A DNA stretch of 64,000 nucleotides from an uncultured Glaciecola sp. (GCF_937770335.1 NZ_CALJHY010000004.1:1-64000); one strand, 5' to 3'. Shown: positions 48,563-59,049, counted from the stretch's first letter. Numbers and translations: made by a program. The notes: generated by a model from the letters alone, not told the origin.

Positions 48563-50668
48563 TTATTGAATCACCCAGTCTTCAATATCAGTCGATATAG
48601 AAGATGGGCATGGCGATTGATTTTTGGGCAGAGGGACAATATTAACTGCACAAACCTTTAGCTCTGGCATTTCAGTGGTAGGGTCCATTGCATCATTGGT
48701 TAGCATATTAGAAGGCGCTTCTTTAAAATGATAAGGCATGCTCAATAAACCCGGTACCAGCTCATTGCTTAATACAATGCGAGTTTCGAGATAACCACGC
48801 CTAGATGAAACAGTTACCGCTTGATGGTTTTTCAAGCCCAGATCCAAGGCGTCTTGAGGATGAATATACAAAAGTCCATTTGGCGTTTCTCTCTCGAGTA
48901 AAGGAGATTGGCGAGTCATGGAACCGCACCCATAATGATAATGTAATCGTGTTGTAGTAAACCAAAAAGGATAGTAGGCGTCAGGTTGCTCATTCGTTGG
49001 CACGTGATCAACAGGAATAAGTTTACCTTTTCCTATTGGGAAAGTGGTTGTATGCAGCCAACGACTTCCCTTTGGATGCTCAGCATTGCATGGCCACTGT
49101 ATTCCGTTTTTCTTGGCTAAAAGAGAATAAGTCATACCACTAAACGAGCTAGTCAACTGAGCCATTTCATCAAATATTTGCTCACTTGTCTGCCAGTTCA
49201 TCAACCCACCTAAGCCCATTTTTTTAGCTATTTCGGACAATATTTGCCAATCAGCCTTAGCTTCACCCGGCGGTTCAATCGCTTTATGGATTAATTGAAC
49301 GCGGCGCTCACAGTTTGTAAACGTTCCGTCTTTTTCAGCAAAACTAGCAGCGGGCAGCACAATATCAGCCATTTTCGCAGTTTCTGTCATAAACAGTTCA
49401 ACAACTACTAATAAGTCCATCGCGCGCATGCTCGCTTCAACCTTATTGCGATCTGGATCGGTCACAATCGGGTCTTCACCACAAATAATGAGTCCTCTGA
49501 ATTTTCCATTTCGTGCCTGATTGCTCATTCCTAACGAAGTTAATCCTGGCGCTTGTGCAACCGTTGTATTCCAAGCATGACTAAATTTTTCACGTACTTT
49601 TTTGTCAGCTGCACTTTGATAATCTGGATACACGTTAGGCAAACTGCCCATATCGCAAGCACCTTGCACGTTATTTTGTCCACGTAATGGATTAACGCCC
49701 GTACCTTCTCTACCAATTTGACCGCACACAAGTGCCAGATTAGATACTGCGATAACGTTATTTGTGCCACTAATGAATTGTGTAATTCCGATTCCGTATG
49801 CAAGAAATGCGGCATTTGCTTGGCTATATAATTTAGCTGCCTCTACTAATTTTTGACCTTCTATCCCAGTCAGTTCTGCAACTTTGTCCAGCGGATAGTC
49901 AGCAACGTGCTTCTTGAGAGCATCGGTGCCTTCACAGCGACGGGCAAGAAAATCGTCATTTTGCCAATTGTGCTGAAAAATGATATTCAGTAAACCATTC
50001 AACAGCGCAATATTGCTTCCAATGTTAAGTTGCAGGTGCAAGTCGGCAATTTGTGCGAGACGAGTTTGTCGAGGATCAACAACAATAAGCTTGGCGCCAC
50101 GAAGTTTCGCTTGCATGATATGCCCACCAATAATGGCGTGATTCTCGGTGGAATCTGCGCCAATTATCAAAATGACGTCGGCTTTGGCCACATCATCGAT
50201 GCTGTTTGTCATTGCACCTGAGCCCAAGGTTTGCTTCAGACCTACTACCGACGGGCTGTGACAAATTCGGGCACAATGATCAATGTTATTGGTTTTTAAT
50301 ACGGCTCTAGCAAACTTTTGGGCCGCGTAATTATCTTCATTTGTTGCTCTAGCACTGCTAATCACGCCGACACTTTGAGAGCCACTTTCACGAATACATT
50401 TTTGCAGGTTTTGTGCAATGTAGGTCAATGCCTCTTGCCAACCAATAACTTCAAACACACCCTCCTTTTTCATTAAAGGCTGAGTTATTCTATTGTGCTT
50501 GCTGATCCCAAATGGAGTGTTCCAACCTTTAGCGCACAACTTCCCCTGGCTAATGGGATGTTTACTAAGTGGTTTTACAGCATTTATACAGCCGTCGTTG
50601 ACGACAAGACCCATGCCACAACCGACTCCGCAAAATGGACATATGCTATTAACTTGAGTTTGACTCAT
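48563..50668 (-). CDS. fdhF: formate dehydrogenase molybdopterin subunit (Cys type)
   Basis: The 701-residue molybdo-enzyme has a 4Fe-4S site C10-x2-C13-x3-C17-x27-C45 and the active-site ARICHSP in which Cys136 (normally Cys or selenocysteine) is followed by His137. Molybdopterin-binding motifs follow (VILIIGADSTENHAIIGGHI, LRGQNNVQGACDMG) and the C-terminal guanine-dinucleotide domain (TTTRLHYHYGCGSMT). The compact length resembles E. coli FdhF rather than the long NAD-linked FdsA type. It leads the fdh-hydB-hydG operon with a good FNR box upstream, and a formate channel gene lies next. It probably oxidises formate to CO2. Confidence 0.88.
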   Translation of the reverse strand: MSQTQVNSICPFCGVGCGMGLVVNDGCINAVKPLSKHPISQGKLCAKGWNTPFGISKHNRITQPLMKKEGVFEVIGWQEALTYIAQNLQKCIRESGSQSVGVISSARATNEDNYAAQKFARAVLKTNNIDHCARICHSPSVVGLKQTLGSGAMTNSIDDVAKADVILIIGADSTENHAIIGGHIMQAKLRGAKLIVVDPRQTRLAQIADLHLQLNIGSNIALLNGLLNIIFQHNWQNDDFLARRCEGTDALKKHVADYPLDKVAELTGIEGQKLVEAAKLYSQANAAFLAYGIGITQFISGTNNVIAVSNLALVCGQIGREGTGVNPLRGQNNVQGACDMGSLPNVYPDYQSAADKKVREKFSHAWNTTVAQAPGLTSLGMSNQARNGKFRGLIICGEDPIVTDPDRNKVEASMRAMDLLVVVELFMTETAKMADIVLPAASFAEKDGTFTNCERRVQLIHKAIEPPGEAKADWQILSEIAKKMGLGGLMNWQTSEQIFDEMAQLTSSFSGMTYSLLAKKNGIQWPCNAEHPKGSRWLHTTTFPIGKGKLIPVDHVPTNEQPDAYYPFWFTTTRLHYHYGCGSMTRQSPLLERETPNGLLYIHPQDALDLGLKNHQAVTVSSRRGYLETRIVLSNELVPGLLSMPYHFKEAPSNMLTNDAMDPTTEMPELKVCAVNIVPLPKNQSPCPSSISTDIEDWVIQ

Positions 50669-50727
50669 AACCAGCTCTGCGTATTAATCAATAAGTCCCT
50701 ATTAAAGTAGATAATGGGCATAATAAA

Positions 50728-50741
50728 TTGACGCTTATCAA
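50728..50741 (-). promoter_or_regulatory. FNR/ANR-type box before formate dehydrogenase operon
   Basis: TTGACGCTTATCAA (plus strand) fits TTGAT-N4-ATCAA with one mismatch. It ends 60 bases before the start at 50668, the same distance as the beta-CASP box, with a TACTTTAAT region near -10. Confidence 0.75.
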
Positions 50742-50860
50742 TATTTCGATGCTTATTTAAATGTGTCTATATAGGTTTATGCAGATGCAGCATTGATTTT
50801 CTCTGTGCTTCTCGATAAATGAATCAGCGACCCGTGACTCAGCGACAACTATGTTATGAC

Positions 50861-51685
50861 TTAGGTTGGCTTGTTATTTCGTTGATAAATCAGGTGATAC
50901 ACCAGACCAACGAATACACTACCGCCGAGCAGATTACCTAAAATGACGAAGAAAAGATTTCTCATAAAAGCATAAGATGTGATCAAATGCTCACTCGTTT
51001 CCACAACCGAAAAATAGTGAATTAACCAAGCGACTGGATAAAAATACATGTTAGCTACACTATGCTCAAATCCTGCAGCAACAAATCCGGTAACCGGAAA
51101 TATGATAGCAATGACTTTGTCTGTGACTGTTTTTCCAGCCAATGCCATCCAAACTGCCAGACAAACTAAAACATTGCATAAAACGCCTCTGAAAAAGGCT
51201 TCTGTATTGGATAAAGCGATTTTTGTTTCCACAATATGGATGTATTGCTGTGCTATTAAGCCCTCATTCATGAGTAAGTGTCCCGACAAGAAAACAAGTA
51301 TAGCCATACTCACTGCCCCGATAAGATTGGCTATACAAACGACAGTCCAATTTCGGAAAAGCTCGTACAAAGAAATTTTCTTATCGGCCCATGCGATGAC
51401 AATTAAGTTATTCCCGGTAAACAGTTCGGCTCCCGCCACAACAACTAATATAAGTCCAAGAGAAAATGCCAAGCCCCCGACTAATTGAGCGGTAGCAAAA
51501 CTTAAGGTAAGGTCCGATTTAACTAGAGCAAATAACATTCCGCCAATTCCGATAAATGCGCCAGCTAATAGTCCGAGCATCACCAATGATAGTAATGGAA
51601 GTTTGGCTTTTGCAACGCCGATTTTGTCAACTTGTGCAGCTATTTGAGCAGGTGAGTAAGCACTAAAACCATATATATTGCTCAT
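50861..51685 (-). CDS. focA: formate/nitrite transporter family channel (FocA/FdhC)
   Basis: The 274-residue protein has six membrane helices with the FNT signatures GAELFTGNNLIVIAWADKKI and CNVLVCLAVWMAL plus GFEHSVANMYFYP (conserved His that gates the channel). FNT channels pass formate or nitrite with protons. It lies between the acyl carrier protein gene (149 bases upstream) and the formate dehydrogenase operon, so formate uptake is the likely job. I found no FNR box directly before it; it may be read from the acs-pdh promoter. Confidence 0.88.
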   Translation of the reverse strand: MSNIYGFSAYSPAQIAAQVDKIGVAKAKLPLLSLVMLGLLAGAFIGIGGMLFALVKSDLTLSFATAQLVGGLAFSLGLILVVVAGAELFTGNNLIVIAWADKKISLYELFRNWTVVCIANLIGAVSMAILVFLSGHLLMNEGLIAQQYIHIVETKIALSNTEAFFRGVLCNVLVCLAVWMALAGKTVTDKVIAIIFPVTGFVAAGFEHSVANMYFYPVAWLIHYFSVVETSEHLITSYAFMRNLFFVILGNLLGGSVFVGLVYHLIYQRNNKPT

Positions 51686-51833
51686 TTATTTTCCCTTACA
51701 TAACTATGTTAATAGGTAAGATGATTACTTTTTTATTTTACTTCGGTTATATTTCAAGGTTTTTAAGCATAAAAAATATTTACCTCGGTAAAATACAAGA
51801 TTACTTTATACAAGCTAACTACGTGGCGACTTT

Positions 51834-52079
51834 CTAGGTTCTATTTTCAATATAATTAACCATCGACTGCAGCGACTGTACCTTGTCATAATCACTTTCT
51901 GATATCGTAATACTCGTTTCCAAAGAGACCGCTTCCAGTAGTTTCATGAAATCGATAGAGTCTAAATCCAGTTCTTCTCTAAGGTCTTCATTAGGGTCAA
52001 GTGACTCGATATCAACCTCAGGTGCAATGTCTAAAATGAGGCGGCAGATGAGTGTTTTTAATGCTAGTTTTTTATTCAT
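51834..52079 (-). CDS. acyl carrier protein-like (phosphopantetheine) protein
   Basis: The 81-residue protein has the phosphopantetheine attachment motif EELDLDSIDFMKLLEAV with Ser41. It overlaps the E2 stop codon by four bases (ATGA), so it is translated with pyruvate dehydrogenase. An acyl carrier protein at the end of a PDH operon is unusual, and it is distinct from housekeeping AcpP in its N-terminus. It may accept the acetyl group or serve in another transfer. The function is unknown. Confidence 0.82.
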   Translation of the reverse strand: MNKKLALKTLICRLILDIAPEVDIESLDPNEDLREELDLDSIDFMKLLEAVSLETSITISESDYDKVQSLQSMVNYIENRT

Positions 52080-53434
52080 AGTAACTTCTCTGGGGTTTGC
52101 AGTAATTTATTGATTTTGTTAAGTAGGCGAGCCCCAGAATGACCATCACTAACTCTATGATCTGCGGCTAAACTAATGTTAACGATGGTGGCACCAACAA
52201 TCTCATCATCTATTATCCAAGGCATTTTTCGTGGCCTGCCAATACCAAAAATAGCAACTTGAGGTGGAAAAATAATACTTTGAATACTGTCTGAACCTCT
52301 ATCACCGAGATTGGACACCGTCACTGTGGCATCTTGTACCTCCGACATCCTTAATCCGCCTTCTCTCGCTCGGGTCACTTGGTCGGTGATCTTATCCATT
52401 AACTCAATTGCACCTAGGCGATGTGCATTATGGATGGATGCGACAATGAGTCCACCAGTACGTAAACTAATAGCGTTTCCTAAATGCACTTCGTCTGATG
52501 CGTGATACTTACCGTCGTTATAAAAGCCATTAAAAGCAGGAAAGGTAGTTAGCGACCGAGCGATAGCACAATAAACCAAGGCATTAACTAATATTCTCTT
52601 GCTTGGAGGTAAATCTGCATTGTGGATACTTAAGCGGTCAAGTGCCTTGTTTAGCACAACATCAAGTTGCAAATAGTAGTGAGGGATTTCACGTTTAGAA
52701 CGACTCACGTTGGCAGAGATGGCTTGGCGCATCATTTCAGCAGGTTTAGGTTTTGTCTCTGTGATAGCTTTGGGCTGTGAAACCGTATCAGGCTGAAGGC
52801 TTTTTTCAGGCTGAAGGCTCTTTTCAGGCTGTAGGCTCTTTTCAGACTGAGAGCTCGATTGAACACGTATGTTTTTTGCCGTCTCAATATCTTGCAAAAT
52901 GATCGCACCTGCAGGACCATGCCCATGCTCGAGTTGACGCCAATCAAGACCTAGTTCTAGCGCTCGTTTGCGCGCTACGGGGGAGACAAGTAACGGTTTA
53001 TTTGGTTGCGCGTCTTGGCTTTGTTGGCTTTGTTGACTTAGCTCAGTCCTCGCTTCCTCTTTTTTAGTCCTGATGTCAGCCTCTTGCTTGCTCTGCGACA
53101 CGGTATTAGCTTTTACGTCAATCTCAGTCTCAGTCTCAGTACTCGGGATATTAACAACACTCTGCTTTTCTATATTGCTAGTGCTTACCGTGTTTTCGCT
53201 CAGCAAGCGCAATTGGGCAATGGGAGCACCTATGTCAAGTTCTTCACCTTCATCAGCCAGTAGTGAATCTATTGTACCGTTGTCAAACACCTCCATATCT
53301 ATTAGGCCTTTCATGGTATCGATACTCGCAATAATATCGCCCTTAGACACAGTTTGCCCCTCTTTAACATGCCATTGTGCGAGTGTCCCCGTTGCCATAT
53401 CAGAGCCAAAAGAAGGCATGGTGAGTATTTTCAT
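52076..53434 (-). CDS. pdhC: 2-oxo acid dehydrogenase E2 (pyruvate dehydrogenase acetyltransferase)
   Basis: The roughly 452-residue protein has one lipoyl domain (Lys42 in [12 protein letters not shown]), a long low-complexity linker (about 80-195), a peripheral subunit-binding domain ([15 protein letters not shown]), a second repetitive linker, and the catalytic domain with [14 protein letters not shown] 53434 overlaps the E1 beta stop by four bases (ATGA); upstream in-frame codons to 53578 lie inside E1 beta and are not used. The lipoyl motif DTMKG differs from the common DKA type. No E3 gene is nearby. Confidence 0.88.
   Translation of the reverse strand: MKILTMPSFGSDMATGTLAQWHVKEGQTVSKGDIIASIDTMKGLIDMEVFDNGTIDSLLADEGEELDIGAPIAQLRLLSENTVSTSNIEKQSVVNIPSTETETEIDVKANTVSQSKQEADIRTKKEEARTELSQQSQQSQDAQPNKPLLVSPVARKRALELGLDWRQLEHGHGPAGAIILQDIETAKNIRVQSSSQSEKSLQPEKSLQPEKSLQPDTVSQPKAITETKPKPAEMMRQAISANVSRSKREIPHYYLQLDVVLNKALDRLSIHNADLPPSKRILVNALVYCAIARSLTTFPAFNGFYNDGKYHASDEVHLGNAISLRTGGLIVASIHNAHRLGAIELMDKITDQVTRAREGGLRMSEVQDATVTVSNLGDRGSDSIQSIIFPPQVAIFGIGRPRKMPWIIDDEIVGATIVNISLAADHRVSDGHSGARLLNKINKLLQTPEKLL
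52789..52860 (-). repeat. 18-bp tandem repeat in E2 linker
   Basis: Three clean copies of an 18-base unit (CAGGCTGAAGGCTCTTTT type; 52789-52806, 52807-52824, 52825-52842) plus one degenerate copy to 52860 encode repeated KSLQPE. The unit keeps frame, so copy number could vary without breaking the protein. Confidence 0.8.
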
Positions 53435-54426
53435 GAGACGATTTCTTGCTTTAATAAACCCAGTACTGCCTCGACAATTTTTGCAACTTGCGGTGTAACG
53501 GCGTCCTCTAAATGTTTTGGGTACGGGATCGGCACTTCTTCGCTGCACACTCTTATTGGAGGAGCGTCTAATGACCAAAAACAGTTTTCAGCTACCAATG
53601 CACATAATTCGCCCGCTAAACTTCCAGTGCGCCAACCTTCATCAACCACTATTAAGCGATGGGTTTTCTCAACAGAGCGGAATAGCGTGCCTGTATCAAG
53701 TGGTCTTAAGCTCCTCAAGTCTATTACTTCAACACTAACATTCTGTTGCGCCAATTGACGGGCGGCTTCCAACGCTTTGGGAAGCGATCCACCATAGGTT
53801 ACTAGGCTTATATCAGTGCCAGTTTGCCTAACTAGGGCACTGCACATATCTGGACAATCCTCAGGCATTGGGATTGCGGCCGATTCGTTATATAGCATAA
53901 CGTGTTCGAAAAACATGACAGGGTTGGGATCCTTTAATGCCATGCCAAGCATATAGCGCGCATCAGCAACAGTTGCTGGCGCTAGCACCTTGATACCTGG
54001 AACGTGTGCGTACCAATTTTCAAAACTATGAGAATGCTGCGCCGCAAGTTGTTTTCCAGCGCCCGTAGCCATGCGAATGACTAAGGGAATACTTACCTGA
54101 TTACCTGACATATGGCGTATTGTTGCTGCATTATTTACAATTTGATCCAGCGCTAGCAGACTAAAATTAACTGTCATAATTTCTACAATGGGCCGCATTC
54201 CACCAATAGCAGCTCCAATTCCGGCGCCAACAAACCCCGATTCGGACAAAGGAGTATCGATAATTCGATTTGATCCAAAGGTTTCTGATAAGCCTTTGGA
54301 TACAGCATAACAACCACCATAATTACCGACGTCCTCACCCAACAAAACAACACGTTCATCGGCATTCATAGCTTCTTCTATCGCTATTCTAAGTGCTTCT
54401 CGATACGTTAAAGTTTGACTTTTCAA
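53431..54426 (-). CDS. pdhB: pyruvate dehydrogenase E1 beta subunit
   Basis: The 331-residue protein has the thiamine-diphosphate transketolase-like beta layout: [16 protein letters not shown] near the start, [24 protein letters not shown], and a C-terminal [14 protein letters not shown]. Its start overlaps the E1 alpha stop by four bases. Together with E1 alpha it forms the alpha2-beta2 E1 enzyme that decarboxylates pyruvate and acetylates E2. Length is usual for heteromeric E1. Confidence 0.92.
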   Translation of the reverse strand: MKSQTLTYREALRIAIEEAMNADERVVLLGEDVGNYGGCYAVSKGLSETFGSNRIIDTPLSESGFVGAGIGAAIGGMRPIVEIMTVNFSLLALDQIVNNAATIRHMSGNQVSIPLVIRMATGAGKQLAAQHSHSFENWYAHVPGIKVLAPATVADARYMLGMALKDPNPVMFFEHVMLYNESAAIPMPEDCPDMCSALVRQTGTDISLVTYGGSLPKALEAARQLAQQNVSVEVIDLRSLRPLDTGTLFRSVEKTHRLIVVDEGWRTGSLAGELCALVAENCFWSLDAPPIRVCSEEVPIPYPKHLEDAVTPQVAKIVEAVLGLLKQEIVS

Positions 54427-55499
54427 GACTCCTCCTCCGCGTAAACACCGAGGTATAAGTCTGATATCTCTTCTAATGGGGATCCCTCTGCGAAAACGAT
54501 TGCTTGGTTTATTTCGGCAGCGACTTCGTCTTCAATTTCAATTAATTCATCAGCACTGAGCTTGTCATTGGCTTCAAGCCAGCGTTTTAATTTTTTAATA
54601 GGCCCTTTACTTTTCCATTCATCTACCTCATCTGCTTTACGATATAATTGCGTATCAAACATAGAATGGCCACGAAAACGATAGGTCTTACATTCTAACA
54701 AACAGGGCCCATCACCATTTCTAATGCTGTTACAGTATTGGCTTGCTGCTGACTCAACTTCAACGACATTCATACCATCCACGGCATGTGCGGCTAAACC
54801 ATAACTTTGCGCTTTACGAAAAATATGTTGTTCAGATTCTGAGATAGCTAGTGCTGTGCCCATGGCATAACCATTGTTTTCGCAGACAAATAAAATGGGG
54901 AGGTGCCACAGTTTTGCCAAATTAAGACTTTCATGAAACTCACCTTCAGCTACCGCTCCTTCACCAAAGAAACAAACGACAACATTTTTTTTGTTTTGCA
55001 TTTTGTTTGCTAAAGCTAAACCGACAGCCAAAGGCAAGGCTCCAGCAACAATGGCATTACCCCCATAAAACTGTTTTTCAACATCAAAGATATGCATAGA
55101 ACCGCCTCGGCCTCGGCTGCTGCCAGTGACCTTGCCAAACATTTCTGACATCACCTTATCCATACTTAAGCCTCGAGCTAAGGCATGACCATGCTCACGA
55201 TAAGTTCCAAATACCGCATCCTCTGGCTTGAGTGCTTGCATGATACCAACGGCAACGGCCTCTTCACCTATGTACAAGTGTAGGAAGCCACGGATCTTTT
55301 CCTGCGTGTATAGTTCTGCACACTTTTCTTCAAAACGCCTAATCCTAAGCATTTGCTTAAAGAGGAATTTAATATGCGCTATATCCATGTGTATTTTGTT
55401 GATATCGGTGTGTTTCTTGCTAATGTCGGTTTGCATAGTGTTTGTGCTCTTCGTACTGGCTATTTGACTAAGGAAGTCATATTTAGGTGGTTTCGTCAC
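54423..55499 (-). CDS. pdhA: pyruvate dehydrogenase E1 alpha subunit
   Basis: The 358-residue protein has [28 protein letters not shown], the thiamine-diphosphate motif [17 protein letters not shown] (GDG...N type) and the phosphorylation-loop-like [15 protein letters not shown]. These fit pyruvate rather than acetoin or branched-chain E1. An N-terminal leader of about 35 residues contains short repeats (DISKKH, DINKIH) and may be extra; GTG 55499 is the ORF start and the ATG at about 55436 is an alternative. It overlaps acs by 17 bases. Confidence 0.88.
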   Translation of the reverse strand: MTKPPKYDFLSQIASTKSTNTMQTDISKKHTDINKIHMDIAHIKFLFKQMLRIRRFEEKCAELYTQEKIRGFLHLYIGEEAVAVGIMQALKPEDAVFGTYREHGHALARGLSMDKVMSEMFGKVTGSSRGRGGSMHIFDVEKQFYGGNAIVAGALPLAVGLALANKMQNKKNVVVCFFGEGAVAEGEFHESLNLAKLWHLPILFVCENNGYAMGTALAISESEQHIFRKAQSYGLAAHAVDGMNVVEVESAASQYCNSIRNGDGPCLLECKTYRFRGHSMFDTQLYRKADEVDEWKSKGPIKKLKRWLEANDKLSADELIEIEDEVAAEINQAIVFAEGSPLEEISDLYLGVYAEEES

Positions 55500-57243
55500 T
55501 TTCTAATGTAGAAATATCTCCCTCAGGGAGGCCAAGTTCGCGAGCCTTTAATAACCGCCGCATAATTTTTCCGCTACGAGTTTTAGGTAGATTTTGCTTG
55601 ATACAAATTTCTCGAGGGGCTAATGCGGGCCCTAATTTTTTACGTGCATGCGCCATGATGCTTTTGCTTAAAGCCGCATCAGCTTTGTAGCCATCGTTGA
55701 GCGATACAAACGCTTTTACTAATTCTCCTGCTATTGGGTCTGGAACACCAATTACCCCAGCTTCGACGACAGCCGGATGTTCTATTAAGACGCTTTCTAT
55801 CTCGAATGGCCCAATTAAATGTCCGGCTGATTTAATCAAATCTGAACGCCTGCCAACGAACCAGAAATACCCATCATCATCTTTGTATGCCAAGTCACCA
55901 CTGAGATACCAGTCATCGTTAAAGCAATCTTGATAGCGCTTAGTTTCATGCAAGTAATCACGAAACATCGAGGGCCAACCTTTTTTAAAGGCTAACTCTC
56001 CGGTTTTATTGGATGCAGTTACTTCGGTTAAATGCCCCTGATCATCGACCTCAACAATACCTGCCTTAATGCCAGGCAAAGGCTGACCCATTGACCCTGG
56101 TTTCACATTCTCACTAATAAAATTAGCAAGCATAATTCCGCCGGTTTCTGTTTGCCACCAGTTATCATGGAATACTTTGCCTAAATATTTCTGGCTCCAT
56201 ATGACCGCTTCCGGATTTAACGGCTCACCAACACTGGCCAAGAAACGTAAATGCGAAAGGTCATAATTAAGGGATAGCAAGTTTCCAGCTTTCATTAACA
56301 TACGAATGGCTGTTGGCGCGGTGTACCAAATATTGACGTTTTCTTTCTCTAGGATGTTGTACCAACGAATTGCGTCAAATTCAGCATTATCAACGACCAA
56401 TGTTGCGCGGTTACATAATGGCGAAATTACGCCATAGGATATTCCGGTAACCCAACCGGGGTCAGCCGTGCACCAAAACACATCTTGAGGATGTATATCA
56501 AGCGCATAGTAACCCGAATATTTGTGATATATGACCGCTTCATGCACATGCACCACCCCTTTGGGTTTGCCCGTTGTGCCACTGGTGAAATGTATTAGTG
56601 CCGTATCTTGTGCAGCCGTTTCGCATATAGTGAATTGGTCACTTTGTTGAACCAAAACATGGTCTAAATCAATGCAGTCGCTAGGACATTCTCCATCGCA
56701 GTCATATAGTAATACGGTCTTTAGGGCTAGATATTCATGACGCCAAGTAGCCACCTTCTTTTTGTAAAGCTTGCCACTAGTGAGCAGAACCGTCGCACCG
56801 CCGATCTTCATTCTAGATTTTATCGGCTCCGGCCCAAAAGCAGAAAACAAAGGACTGAACACCACTCCAGACTTTAAACAACCAATCACCGCTGTATATA
56901 GAATAGGACTGCGGTCGGTTAAGCTGCAAAGTAGATGTCCTTTATCTACTTTTAAGCTTTTTAAAAGATTGGCAAAACGATTGCTCGTTTGTTGTAACTG
57001 AGCATAAGAGAATACTTTACGCTGCTGTTTTTTTTCTAAAAATATGAGTGCCGTTTGGTCTCCATATCCTTCTTCAACATGCCGGTCAACGGCTTCATAA
57101 GCCATATTGATACCATTTTTATATCCCTTAATAAGCTGTTGAGCTTCATGCCAATTAAAATCATCATAACTTTGGTGGTAGTTGACCATGTTAGCCAGTT
57201 TATTTGTGGCACTTACGTCTTTCTTAATTGGTGCATATTCCAT
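55483..57243 (-). CDS. acsA: AMP-forming acyl/acetyl-CoA synthetase
   Basis: The roughly 586-residue adenylate-forming ligase has [18 protein letters not shown] (P-loop), [40 protein letters not shown], and the C-terminal Lys motif [12 protein letters not shown]. These match acetate-CoA ligase; it is shorter than E. coli Acs and like the AcsA type. ATG 57243 has GGAG five bases upstream. It is the first gene of acs-pdhA-pdhB-pdhC-acp and has an FNR box 67 bases upstream. The substrate (acetate or other short acids) is inferred. Confidence 0.85.
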   Translation of the reverse strand: MEYAPIKKDVSATNKLANMVNYHQSYDDFNWHEAQQLIKGYKNGINMAYEAVDRHVEEGYGDQTALIFLEKKQQRKVFSYAQLQQTSNRFANLLKSLKVDKGHLLCSLTDRSPILYTAVIGCLKSGVVFSPLFSAFGPEPIKSRMKIGGATVLLTSGKLYKKKVATWRHEYLALKTVLLYDCDGECPSDCIDLDHVLVQQSDQFTICETAAQDTALIHFTSGTTGKPKGVVHVHEAVIYHKYSGYYALDIHPQDVFWCTADPGWVTGISYGVISPLCNRATLVVDNAEFDAIRWYNILEKENVNIWYTAPTAIRMLMKAGNLLSLNYDLSHLRFLASVGEPLNPEAVIWSQKYLGKVFHDNWWQTETGGIMLANFISENVKPGSMGQPLPGIKAGIVEVDDQGHLTEVTASNKTGELAFKKGWPSMFRDYLHETKRYQDCFNDDWYLSGDLAYKDDDGYFWFVGRRSDLIKSAGHLIGPFEIESVLIEHPAVVEAGVIGVPDPIAGELVKAFVSLNDGYKADAALSKSIMAHARKKLGPALAPREICIKQNLPKTRSGKIMRRLLKARELGLPEGDISTLESDETT

Positions 57244-57309
57244 GTTGACTCCAAAGTAGACCATTGGCAAAAGCATCAATGTAGACTAATCAAATGGGTA
57301 GATTAAGGT

Positions 57310-57323
57310 TTGATCTGTATCAA
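57310..57323 (-). promoter_or_regulatory. FNR/ANR-type box before acs-pdh operon
   Basis: TTGATCTGTATCAA is a perfect match to TTGAT-N4-ATCAA. It lies 67 bases before the start at 57243, with TAGTCT at class II -10 distance. Confidence 0.82.
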
Positions 57324-57399
57324 AATTGAAGACGATAGCCTGACGTGATTAGGTCACATAATGCGTCGACAAACTCACTAATACCAAACGTAGATTATG

Positions 57400-57413
57400 T
57401 TGACCTGCATCAA
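57400..57413 (+). promoter_or_regulatory. FNR/ANR-type box before DUF4136-cbpA operon
   Basis: TTGACCTGCATCAA fits TTGAT-N4-ATCAA with one mismatch. TAGAAT lies 22-27 bases further on, a good -10, and the lipoprotein start is 77 bases from the box. With the box at 57310 it gives the divergent pair of promoters. Confidence 0.8.
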
Positions 57414-57489
57414 CATACTTTGACCCATAAAACGTAGAATTGGCACTTCAGAGTTGAGGGTTTATTTATTAAGTTTTAGGAGAGTAGCT

Positions 57490-58060
57490 ATGATCGCAAG
57501 AATAACGCTAACGATTAAAACCATTATTTTATTGCTGTCGATGTCAACCTTATTTGCTTGTACAGCAACCCCAAAAAATTCATAGTATGGTTGACGAAAC
57601 TGTCCAATTCAATAGTTACCAAACTTACGACTTCCACCCTAATACCATCGCATCTGGCAACAATTACGATAGTTTGTCTGCTCGGTATATAAAGCAAGCG
57701 ATACAAAATGAAATGCGCAAAAAAGGTTACACGCAAACAGAAGATGCCGAGCTATGGATCAATTTTAATGTGTATGTTCAAGATAAATTAGAAGTCGATA
57801 CTATGCCATCAATGTCTTTGTATTATGGTTTTAGGCGAGGTTACGGTGTCTGGGGGAACTACCCTTTGATACAAGAACGAATTAAACAATATACTGAAGG
57901 CACACTTACTATTGACCTTATTGACCATAAAACGAACCTTTTATTGTGGGAAGCGGTGGCTATCGGCAGAGTATCAAGTCGTACTTATGACAACCTTGAA
58001 TTTAAGATCAATGAAACAGTGAAACTGATGTTTGAGCGGCTTCCAAGTGACGCTCTTTGA
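57490..58060 (+). CDS. DUF4136-type lipoprotein, possible N-terminal frame break
   Basis: From ATG 57490 (GGAG upstream) the frame gives a signal with lipobox LFAC (Cys about 26), then stops a few codons after a run of six A (57573-57578). The rest, HSMVDETVQFNSYQTYDFHP onward, is in the frame one base over. Five A would give one protein of about 189 residues with a lipoprotein signal and a DUF4136 domain (DAELWINFNVYV, LTIDLIDHKTNLLLWEAVA). Function is unknown. If the break is real, translation from about 57554 would give an unlipidated product. It precedes cbpA and cbpM. Confidence 0.7.
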
Positions 58061-58099
58061 ACAAAGGAGTTCAGGTTATTTACACAGAAGGATTAATTG

Positions 58100-59044
58100 A
58101 TGAAATTCAAAGACTACTACAAAATTTTGCAGGTAGGCGAGACCGCAGATTTAAAAGAAATCAAAAAGGCCTATCGTAAACTTGCGCTTAAATTTCATCC
58201 AGATACTAGCTCTGAAGCCGACACCGAAGATAAATTTAAAGAAGTGGCCGAAGCCTATGAAGTATTAAAAGACAGTACCAAGAGAGCTGAATATGATGAA
58301 TTAAGGCGCTATGGCGGAAGTTCATCGGCAGGTTTTGATGTCCCCCCAGGTTGGCAGTCTTCGGCCAGAAATAATCAGTATCATGGAGACGAACATGGTG
58401 ATTTTTCTGATTTTTTTAATTCGTTCTTCGCTGGCAGAGCACAAAATAATCAGCAACAACAACACCATGATTCTGATTTATTTAAAGGTCAAGACCTTGA
58501 AATGGAATTACCTGTCTTTTTAGAAGAGACGCTGTCTGGTAAAACTAAAGCTATTGATTACCATGTTCCCACCTATGCGAACAATCAAGTCAAACAAGTC
58601 AAAAAAACACTTAAAGTAAAAATTCCTTTGGGTGTGGCAGACGGCGAAAGGATCAGGCTCAAAGGACAAGGTGCTCCTGGCAGTGAAAACAAATTAAATG
58701 GTGATTTATATCTAGTCATTCGTTTAGTACCCCACCCACTCTTTGACGTGCAAGGCATAAACTTAATTTTAAGTTTACCACTCACGCCTTGGGAAGCCGC
58801 TCTTGGAACCAAACTTGAGATCCCGACCCTAGATGGCAAAGTAAAACTCAGCATCCCAGCCAACAGCCAGTCTGGTCAAAAGTTACGAGTAAAAGGCAAA
58901 GGACTAAAAAGTAAAACAAGCCAAGGTGATTTATTTGCTGTTATAAAAATAGATATTCCACCCTCAACCAATAGTGAAACAAAGCGTTTGTGGAGCGAGT
59001 TGGCTGAGGCAGATAAATATAACCCAAGAGCGGACTGGAGTTAA
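58100..59044 (+). CDS. cbpA: curved DNA-binding/DnaJ-class co-chaperone CbpA
   Basis: The roughly 314-residue protein has an N-terminal J domain (KDYYKILQVGETADLKEIK with the HPD motif in KFHPDT) and a linker containing FSDFFNSFFAG. The two C-terminal substrate-binding beta domains follow (VKIPLGVADGERIRLKGQG), with no zinc-finger region. This is the CbpA layout. ATG 58100 has AAGGA about eight bases upstream. The cognate modulator gene follows after five bases. It should stimulate DnaK and, in relatives, bind curved DNA under starvation. Confidence 0.9.
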   Translation: MKFKDYYKILQVGETADLKEIKKAYRKLALKFHPDTSSEADTEDKFKEVAEAYEVLKDSTKRAEYDELRRYGGSSSAGFDVPPGWQSSARNNQYHGDEHGDFSDFFNSFFAGRAQNNQQQQHHDSDLFKGQDLEMELPVFLEETLSGKTKAIDYHVPTYANNQVKQVKKTLKVKIPLGVADGERIRLKGQGAPGSENKLNGDLYLVIRLVPHPLFDVQGINLILSLPLTPWEAALGTKLEIPTLDGKVKLSIPANSQSGQKLRVKGKGLKSKTSQGDLFAVIKIDIPPSTNSETKRLWSELAEADKYNPRADWS

Positions 59045-59049
59045 CAGCT

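Noticed and set aside
52789-52860. CRISPR-like or mobile repeat
   Set aside because: The repeats are in frame within a coding linker, have no spacers, and no cas gene exists in the window.
53354-53758. Plus-strand ORFs across the E1 beta/E2 junction
   Set aside because: They are shadows of two well-supported minus-strand genes.
51834-57243. Acetoin dehydrogenase (acoABC) operon
   Set aside because: The E1 alpha loop [10 protein letters not shown] and the acs neighbour fit pyruvate dehydrogenase better; no acetoin regulator or E3 is present.
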